A stretch of DNA of 9,469 nt from Anaerolineae bacterium (GTDB lineage: Bacteria; Chloroflexota; Anaerolineae; Promineifilales; Promineifilaceae). Within the stretch, counting starts at the first letter, position 1. Each line of letters opens with the position of its first letter. Under the pieces are notes generated by a model, which saw nothing but the letters and a program-made list of their open reading frames with translations, made no database searches and was not told where the DNA came from. The stretch spans positions 1 through 9,469 of the forward strand of contig JANQGC010000206.1 in assembly GCA_028277515.1 (NCBI GenBank). Direction: 5' to 3'. The position numbers were made by a program, and so were the translations under genes. Shown piece after piece: positions 5,289 through 9,469 of the stretch.

Positions 5289-5714
5289 TTAAAGGTCTAG
5301 TTTCAATAAGGTTAGGAAAGTAGCAGGGGAAACGATCCGAATTCCCTGATACTCACCAATGGGAAGCAAATGTTGTTTGTCGCCGGTAACTAAATAGTCG
5401 GCCATTCCAGCGATGGCGCATTCAATATAGTGGTTGTCTTCCTCATCAATGCTTATTTGAAGATTCTGAGTAGGAGTAATAAGGATGGACTCTTCCCGCA
5501 AGAGGGCGAAAAACTCTTGTAGTTTTTGTTCGGTTAGTTTGTGTAGCTGGACAATCTTGGGATATCTTAACACCCGACCAATCTCCACTAATATTGGCTC
5601 AGAAACTAGGAGTTCAAAGACCTCAGCACGCCATAAGTTTATAATTTGACTTGGTGTGCCTTGAGAATTTATTAAGGCGCTGACAAAAACATTGGCATCA
5701 AGAACAACCTTCAT
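5289..5714 (-). CDS. PIN-domain toxin (VapC-like endoribonuclease) of a type II toxin-antitoxin pair
   Basis: This 141-residue protein is a single PIN domain of the 'putative toxin-antitoxin system toxin component, PIN family' group (COG1569-like). Acidic residues expected to bind Mg or Mn are visible: D6 in VVLDANVFVSAL, E44 in ILVEI, D93 in DEEDNHYIECA, and D106 or D112 in ADYLVTGDKQHL. The activity would be cleavage of RNA (tRNA, rRNA or mRNA), held in check by the antitoxin. It lies 5 nt behind the antitoxin gene in the same direction, with no clear ribosome binding site of its own. Translation is therefore probably coupled to the antitoxin, a way to keep toxin below antitoxin. The whole domain is present and no active-site acid is obviously lost, so it looks functional. 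Base composition is more AT-rich than the adjoining metabolic genes, consistent with horizontal transfer. Confidence 0.88.
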   Translation of the reverse strand: MKVVLDANVFVSALINSQGTPSQIINLWRAEVFELLVSEPILVEIGRVLRYPKIVQLHKLTEQKLQEFFALLREESILITPTQNLQISIDEEDNHYIECAIAGMADYLVTGDKQHLLPIGEYQGIRIVSPATFLTLLKLDL

Positions 5715-5719
5715 TGGGT

Positions 5720-5989
5720 TTAATTATCTTGCGATTCTGTTCTTACAGCTTGCTGAGCTTCTAATACCAGATCCATAATTTCATCTGGATCATTGGTGCC
5801 GCCAGCCTCTTGCATTTCTTCGATAAGCTCAAAAAGGCGCTTTCTACCCGACTTCCAATTTTCATAGATTTGCAGAGGTACGATGGCAACAGCCGGTTTG
5901 CCATGCCTGACAATAATGTATTTGCTGTTTTGATATTGGACATCGTCAACCAGGCTGCCCAGAGAGTCTCGAACCTGGGTAATATTCAT
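5720..5989 (-). CDS. Phd/YefM-family antitoxin
   Basis: This 89-residue protein opens with MNITQVRDSLGSLVDDVQ and continues with KYIIVRHGKPAVAIVPLQIYENW. That is the usual Phd/YefM N-terminal DNA-binding fold: a start helix at the reading head, then a strand pair with the RxGKPxAVI-like motif at about 28-37. Residues about 50-89 are a helical, acidic region (ELIEEMQEAG, then DEIMDLVLEAQQAV) expected to wrap the PIN toxin encoded next. The dimer should bind its own promoter and repress it, more tightly with toxin bound. The ATG at 5987-5989 is preferred, with a GGAAAAG-like ribosome site; a TTG-led form four residues longer is possible. A TGTACA site overlaps the predicted -10, fitting self-regulation. 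The pairing of a Phd/YefM antitoxin with a PIN toxin is a known mix-and-match. Confidence 0.88.
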   Translation of the reverse strand: MNITQVRDSLGSLVDDVQYQNSKYIIVRHGKPAVAIVPLQIYENWKSGRKRLFELIEEMQEAGGTNDPDEIMDLVLEAQQAVRTESQDN

Positions 5990-6042
5990 TTTCTTTTCCA
6001 AAATATTAATATCTCCATTATGAACTTTAACTACATTTCGTT

Positions 6043-6062
6043 CATATACCCTAATATGTACA
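6043..6062. promoter_or_regulatory. candidate antitoxin operator (TGTACA plus CATAT/ATATG inverted repeat)
   Basis: CATAT (6043-6047) and ATATG (6054-6058) form a short inverted repeat that runs into TGTACA (6057-6062). The last base of TGTACA is the edge of the predicted -10. TGTACA is the core hexamer of the E. coli YefM-YoeB operator as I recall it, so this is a reasonable binding site for the YefM-like antitoxin encoded downstream. Confidence 0.4.
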
Positions 6063-6090
6063 TTTTAACATTCTTCGACATAAAGTAAAA
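6062..6090 (-). promoter_or_regulatory. promoter of the toxin-antitoxin operon
   Basis: On the minus strand TTTTAC (6085-6090) and TAAAAT (6062-6067) are 17 nt apart, and the -10 is extended (TGT-TAAAAT). Transcription would start near 6055, inside the CATAT/ATATG repeat, leaving a leader of about 65 nt. Confidence 0.5.
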
Positions 6091-6204
6091 GGGGTTGTAG
6101 TAAACGATCATTGCTGCCAATGTTGACTTTCCGGCCGCCGGCCGTCCTGTCACAATTATCAGCCAAGACATTGCAATTTCATAACTGTGAGAAAAAAGGA
6201 TTAA

Positions 6205-6288
6205 TGAACGGAGCTTGCGGAGTGAAGGATCTTTGAGTACTCACCATAATGATGTATAAGATTCCTCGCCTCGCGTCGGAATGACAAT
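6205..6288. repeat. palindromic dispersed repeat, copy 2 (degenerate)
   Basis: The left arm (6211-6236) reads GGAGCTTGCGGAGTGAAGGA and then TCTTTG. The right arm (6258-6286) begins AAGATTCCTCGCCTCGCGTC and ends GGAATGACA. The arms match the family at 1051-1119, but the left arm has decayed. The non-coding stretch from 6091 to about 6204, to its left, contains no gene or recognisable RNA; it includes a GC-rich palindromic run near 6131-6146 (CGGCCGCCGGCCG). Confidence 0.55.
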
Positions 6289-6307
6289 TGGATGGCTTAT
6301 TTCTTAG

Positions 6308-6405
6308 CAGCAGTGAGGAACGAGCGAAGAATCCTTCTTAGAGTCTGAGATCGACACCAAATATAATCAAAGAAAGATTCTGAGGCGATAGCCTCGGAAT
6401 GACAA
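6308..6405. repeat. palindromic dispersed repeat, copy 3
   Basis: The left arm GTGAGGAACGAGCGAAGAAT (6313-6332) and the right arm AAGATTCTGAGGC...GCCTCGGAATGACA (6374-6404) belong to the same family as copies 1 and 2. The right end of the element stops 3 bases from the kinase stop codon, and its right arm doubles as a hairpin (6377-6400). Confidence 0.6.
6368..6400 (-). terminator. probable terminator of the aconitase X-kinase operon, inside a repeat
   Basis: Read on the minus strand, ATTCCGAGGC-TATC-GCCTCAGAAT folds into a 10-bp stem with one G-T pair and a 4-nt loop. CTTTCTTTG follows, and it lies 8 nt past the kinase stop codon. Position and shape suit an intrinsic terminator; the T-run is broken by one C. 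Confidence 0.5.
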
Positions 6406-6407
6406 TT

Positions 6408-8297
6408 TCAAAAGTGATAGGTAAGTAGATGAGTGGATAAATACAAGTAGGATGGATCCATTACCCCTTGTAATGCTGTAAACAACTCAAAACCGGCTTG
6501 CTGCGAGAAGTAGTTCAATCCATAAATAATGGCAATAGTTAGTAGCAGGATAATGATCAAGAGAAACAGCAGTAACCAGAGGGAAATGGTCGGTTTGATC
6601 AACAGTTCTCCAGCCAGGGTTTCCCACTCCTTGTGGCTGGTATGCACGTGCATGGTAAAGGGGGCGGGGCGGCGCAGGCCAAGGAACGGCCGTCGAATGG
6701 CCTCCACGTAAAAATCAACCACGCCTTTCTGTCCAGGCGAGAGAGTCACCTGTTTGGTAGGCGTATCGAAACGGATGCGTCCGGAAGCATCATTGGCGGC
6801 CACCGTCACTGTTGAATGCAGTCCCCCTTTATTGAGCAGTAAAACGCGGCAAATGCCCGACCCTTTGACCTGCCGCGGACGCATATCGGCCGTGATCTGC
6901 TCCCTGGGCGATTGCAGCGGTTGTGCCGCAGGAAGGGGAGCCGCCTGGGCAGGAGGTGGGGAAGCTACAGCAGGGATTGGAGCGGGATTCTGAGCCAGGC
7001 CAGGAATTTCCAGGCGTAAATGGAAGGGTCCAATACGCACGCTCTGGTCTTCCGGCCAGGGGACCTCCAAACCAGGTCGCAGTTTTACGCCGTTCAAGAG
7101 GGTGCCGTTCGTGCTGTCGGCATCAGCGATGTGCCACTGCCCCTCTTTAAACTTGATGCGGGCGTGCCAGCGGGAGACATTGCTGCCTACAAGCACGATG
7201 TCATTATTTTCGCTGCGGCCGATGCTGAAACTGCTTTTATATAAACTATAAATTTCCGGTTTTTCTTCTGCGCGGCTGATCAACAGCCGGTCATAGCTCT
7301 GCGCTCGCACCCGCTTTTCGCCTAGCCAGCGCGAGGTGTTGGCCAGGTTGGGATCGCTGTCCAGTTCGATCACCATACTGGCCACGCTGCTCTGCGTTGA
7401 ATCCAACAGAGGCGCACTGTCTTCATTATCCAGGTCTCCGGCCGCCTCGCGCAACTCGGCGGCAAGGTCTTCACCAGTCTGGTAGCGATCTTCCGGTTTT
7501 TTGGCCAGGGCTTTTAAAATGACCTGCTCCAGGGCCAGCGGTAGACCGGGCTGGATGACATGGGGGATGGGTGGGGGCTGCTGAATATGCTTGAGGACCG
7601 CTTCGGAAGGTGTGCGCACGCGAAAAGGAAGCTGTCCTGTGGCCAGTTGAAAGAGCACGACGCCCAGGGAGTAGATGTCGGAACGGCCGTCCAACGGCTG
7701 CTCCAACAGTTGTTCCGGGGAAATATAAGGCAGGGTGCCCATCAATTCTCCAGGCGCGGTGTCTAAACCTCCTTCGGCCAGCTTGGCCAGTCCAAAGTCG
7801 GTCATCACTGCGCGTAGCGGGGATTCATCCGGCCGTTCGGCCTGATCGAGCTGCTTGACTAAAATATTGTCCGGTTTGACATCGCGATGAATGACCCCTT
7901 TGCGGTGGGCATAACCCAGGGCGTCGGCCACCTGGGCAATGAGCAGAACGGTTTCATCAAGTTGAATAATCTGCTTACGGGCTGCTAACTGCTTCATATA
8001 GGTTCCCAGGCTTAGGCCAGGGACCAGCGACATCACAATATAGAGATAGCCTCCCTCACGGCCGAAGTGGTACACGCGCACGATGGAAGGATGCTCCAAC
8101 CGGGCAGCGGCCTGGGCTTCTTGCTGGAATCGGCGCTGGAATTCATCCTGAGCGGCATATTGCGGGTGCATCACTTTGATAGCCACCGGGCGGGCCAGGT
8201 TGATATCCACCGCGCGGTAAACCGTGCCCATTCCTCCTTCACCAATCACGGCTTCGATGCGGTAATGTTCAATTCGCTGACCAACTAAATTGGGCAT
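6408..8297 (-). CDS. membrane-anchored Ser/Thr protein kinase with FHA domain and Ig-like domain
   Basis: The 629-residue protein has four parts. (1) A PknB-type kinase at about 11-285: Gly loop GEGGMG (19-24), K41, E60, HRDVKPDN (138-145), DFG (167-169) and PE (194-195) are all intact, so it should be active. (2) An FHA phosphothreonine-binding domain at about 350-430: GRS (360-362), SRWH (375-378), STNGTLLNG (395-403). (3) A Pro/Ala-rich linker (about 436-464), then an Ig-like beta domain (about 470-553). (4) One hydrophobic helix (about 572-594), then a tail of about 35 residues. Kinase, FHA and Ig-like parts should all be cytosolic if the helix is a simple anchor. The ATG at 8295-8297 lies 2 nt past the aconitase X small-subunit stop and uses GGAG inside that gene's end; a longer in-frame start lacks support. 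Targets are unknown; the operon partners are candidates. Confidence 0.93.
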   Translation of the reverse strand: MPNLVGQRIEHYRIEAVIGEGGMGTVYRAVDINLARPVAIKVMHPQYAAQDEFQRRFQQEAQAAARLEHPSIVRVYHFGREGGYLYIVMSLVPGLSLGTYMKQLAARKQIIQLDETVLLIAQVADALGYAHRKGVIHRDVKPDNILVKQLDQAERPDESPLRAVMTDFGLAKLAEGGLDTAPGELMGTLPYISPEQLLEQPLDGRSDIYSLGVVLFQLATGQLPFRVRTPSEAVLKHIQQPPPIPHVIQPGLPLALEQVILKALAKKPEDRYQTGEDLAAELREAAGDLDNEDSAPLLDSTQSSVASMVIELDSDPNLANTSRWLGEKRVRAQSYDRLLISRAEEKPEIYSLYKSSFSIGRSENNDIVLVGSNVSRWHARIKFKEGQWHIADADSTNGTLLNGVKLRPGLEVPWPEDQSVRIGPFHLRLEIPGLAQNPAPIPAVASPPPAQAAPLPAAQPLQSPREQITADMRPRQVKGSGICRVLLLNKGGLHSTVTVAANDASGRIRFDTPTKQVTLSPGQKGVVDFYVEAIRRPFLGLRRPAPFTMHVHTSHKEWETLAGELLIKPTISLWLLLFLLIIILLLTIAIIYGLNYFSQQAGFELFTALQGVMDPSYLYLSTHLLTYHF

Positions 8298-8299
8298 AT

Positions 8300-8749
8300 T
8301 TACTCCGTTTGCGGATCGGCGGCAAACACGGTTACAGTGCCATCTTCGGTGACTCGCAGCCATTGGCCTTCTTGCAGTTGATTATAATCGGCCTTCTTGA
8401 GAACAACCACCGGCGGCGACTGGGCATAGAGTTCGCGAGCCACTGTGGCTCCCAGGGCCAGGATAGCATCTGTCTCAGCGGTGATAATCGCCTCCGGCGC
8501 GGTTCCCTGGCGCACCGCTTCCAGGAGAATACTGCTGGCACTGCTGGAACCGCGCCCAACAGGAAGGACCAACACGCTGTTTCGTACATTTTGCCCGGAG
8601 GCAGGGTGGCGGCGGTCGATAATCTCCCCGCTATCCGGGTCCAGACCGCCCCACAAACTAAGCGGTTCAGCCAATACGAGCGCGGGTCCTTCTCCTGCGC
8701 CGGAGACCAGGACATAAGCCTGAAAGGTGTGCTGCTTTAGCGCTGCCAT
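8300..8749 (-). CDS. aconitase X small subunit (swivel domain, DUF126/AcnX-S)
   Basis: This 149-residue protein is the swivelling domain of aconitase X. Signature segments are GEGPALVLAEPLSLWGGLDPDSGEI (about 19-43), where the substrate-binding loop lies, and VLPVGRGSSSASSILLEAV (61-79), whose Ser-rich GRGSSS loop carries the catalytic Ser in characterised members. The large subunit provides the Fe-S cluster. Known activities of AcnX enzymes are dehydration of phosphomevalonate (archaeal-type mevalonate pathway) and of cis-3-hydroxy-L-proline; which applies here cannot be told from this sequence alone. Its ATG lies inside the end of the large-subunit gene (13-nt overlap), so the two are translationally coupled in a 1:1 arrangement. 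The kinase gene follows 2 nt past the stop. Length is normal for the separate-subunit form. Confidence 0.93.
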   Translation of the reverse strand: MAALKQHTFQAYVLVSGAGEGPALVLAEPLSLWGGLDPDSGEIIDRRHPASGQNVRNSVLVLPVGRGSSSASSILLEAVRQGTAPEAIITAETDAILALGATVARELYAQSPPVVVLKKADYNQLQEGQWLRVTEDGTVTVFAADPQTE

Positions 8750-9469
8750 AATGCTTCATCCCGCCAGACCCGGCCGAGAGCGGCCGAGCGGACACATTCT
8801 TTCAGACTACCGAAAATGACCTGCAAACCGATATTGCCCGGCGTGTAATGGGCGAACTTGCCGGAATTGGTCATCAAAGCTCCTTGTCGCGCCCGCACGA
8901 TAGGCGTGACCACGACGCAAGTATCCACGACGACCTGCACCCCGGCATCTTGCAGCCTGGTTAGCCACCCTCGATTTTGCAAAGCGGCCAGTACCAGCCG
9001 GTGGGTGCAGACGATGAATTCAATTTCAGGGTGAGGCGGAAATTCCTCTAGCAGGGGCATAAGTGAGGCGAATTCATCCAGGGAAAAGTGCGGGCTGCCC
9101 AAAGCCACAACACCAACCTTGCCGTCAGGAACCGTACCCAGGTAGCTTAAAGTATTCCTAAGGACATCTATGGTAACATGGATACTCTTTTCCGGGGCTA
9201 GACCCTGAAAAGCATCGTCAAAAGTTTCTGCTTCAGGAGTGACGCCGATGGCGTGAAAAATAGCCACGGCTCCCGACGAAGCGGCGGCCGCTCCCAAGGC
9301 TTTTAACTGGTCTTCGGTTGTTTCCGGCGGCAATCCTGCAATGACCGGAATTTTCGTTCCTGTGTTGGCGCCAACGAGATAACCCAGGACGGGAAACAAG
9401 ATGTCTTCTTCCAGCAAACCTTTGGGCAGGTCTTGCAGTTGAAAAAGGATTTGCCCACGACGGTTTTCT
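8737..9469 (-). CDS. aconitase X large (catalytic) subunit, C-terminal part
   Basis: This is the last 243 codons of a gene that continues past the right edge; the frame is open to the end of the window. It matches the catalytic AcnX domain (DUF521). Visible features are LGYLVGANTGTKIPVIAGLP (about 28-47), VALGSPHFSLDEF (about 120-132), VVVDTCVVVTPI (about 179-190) and TNSGKFAHYTPGNIGLQVIF followed by GSLKEC (about 200-225). Cys residues at fragment positions 154, 184 and 225 are candidates for the Fe-S cluster that binds and activates the substrate. The family enzymes are aconitase-like dehydratases, with the large subunit holding the cluster and the small subunit completing the active site. 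The N-terminal part and the start lie outside. The stop codon overlaps the small-subunit gene by 13 nt, so the two and the kinase form one operon. The promoter is not in the window. Confidence 0.93.
   Translation of the reverse strand, partial: ENRRGQILFQLQDLPKGLLEEDILFPVLGYLVGANTGTKIPVIAGLPPETTEDQLKALGAAAASSGAVAIFHAIGVTPEAETFDDAFQGLAPEKSIHVTIDVLRNTLSYLGTVPDGKVGVVALGSPHFSLDEFASLMPLLEEFPPHPEIEFIVCTHRLVLAALQNRGWLTRLQDAGVQVVVDTCVVVTPIVRARQGALMTNSGKFAHYTPGNIGLQVIFGSLKECVRSAALGRVWRDEALWQR

Noticed and set aside
5810..6088. Plus-strand reading frame across the antitoxin gene and its promoter
   Set aside because: It is antisense to the recognisable Phd/YefM antitoxin, and its end runs into AT-rich promoter DNA.
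6205..6405. Possible CRISPR array from repeated GGAATGAC words
   Set aside because: Repeats are inverted, unequal in spacing and diverged, with no regular spacers or cas genes.
8298..8363. A 22-residue N-terminal extension of the kinase
   Set aside because: It overlaps the end of the aconitase X small-subunit gene and is Arg-rich out-of-frame sequence; the ATG at 8297 has GGAG upstream and fits the kinase family start.

Overview
The window looks like a stretch of chromosome from an environmental bacterium, most likely a member of the Chloroflexota (Anaerolineae/Caldilineae-like). This is inferred from the mix of genes (nickel superoxide dismutase with its own protease, a two-subunit aconitase X, a membrane-anchored FHA Ser/Thr kinase, a 7Fe-type ferredoxin) and from dispersed palindromic repeats carrying GGAATGAC ends. 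No rRNA, tRNA, CRISPR array, transposase or phage gene is visible, so the lineage call is not proven. Most genes lie on the minus strand; only an EamA transporter and a YigZ-family gene are on the plus strand.

Layout. 1-183 (-): the first 61 codons of a class II fumarase/aspartase gene, cut by the window edge. 341-748 (-): an acidic ferredoxin, with a probable hairpin terminator behind it. 749-1155: non-coding, with one palindromic dispersed repeat. 1156-2094 (+): an EamA/DMT transporter whose stop codon abuts that of sodX. 2095-3107 (-): sodN (nickel superoxide dismutase precursor) followed by sodX (its maturation protease), separated by a gap holding a perfect 16-bp inverted repeat. 3108-3295: divergent control region, including a perfect 13-bp palindrome and an extended -10 that would make the next mRNA leaderless. 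3296-3937 (+): yigZ/IMPACT-family protein. 3938-4033: a compact structured repeat between convergent genes. 4034-5185 (-): a class V (alanine/serine-glyoxylate type) aminotransferase with a good sigma70-like promoter. 5289-5989 (-): a Phd/YefM-type antitoxin plus PIN-domain toxin pair, with a TGTACA site next to its promoter. 6002-6407: non-coding, with two more palindromic repeat copies, the last of which appears to serve as a terminator. 6408-9469 (-): a tightly packed operon of the aconitase X large subunit (partial), the aconitase X small (swivel) subunit and a Ser/Thr kinase with FHA, Ig-like and membrane segments.

How the genes work together. Two units are clear. In the first, SodN is made with a 19-residue leader that must be removed to expose the nickel-binding His, and SodX is the dedicated peptidase for that. 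In the second, the two aconitase X subunits form one Fe-S dehydratase, and the kinase is translated directly behind them (13-nt overlap, then a 2-nt gap), so signalling by the kinase may be tied to that metabolic step. The toxin-antitoxin pair is self-contained. The remaining genes are single metabolic or transport genes with no evident shared pathway. The most unusual items are the kinase-aconitase X coupling, the inverted repeat within sodN-sodX, and the palindrome/leaderless promoter of the yigZ gene.
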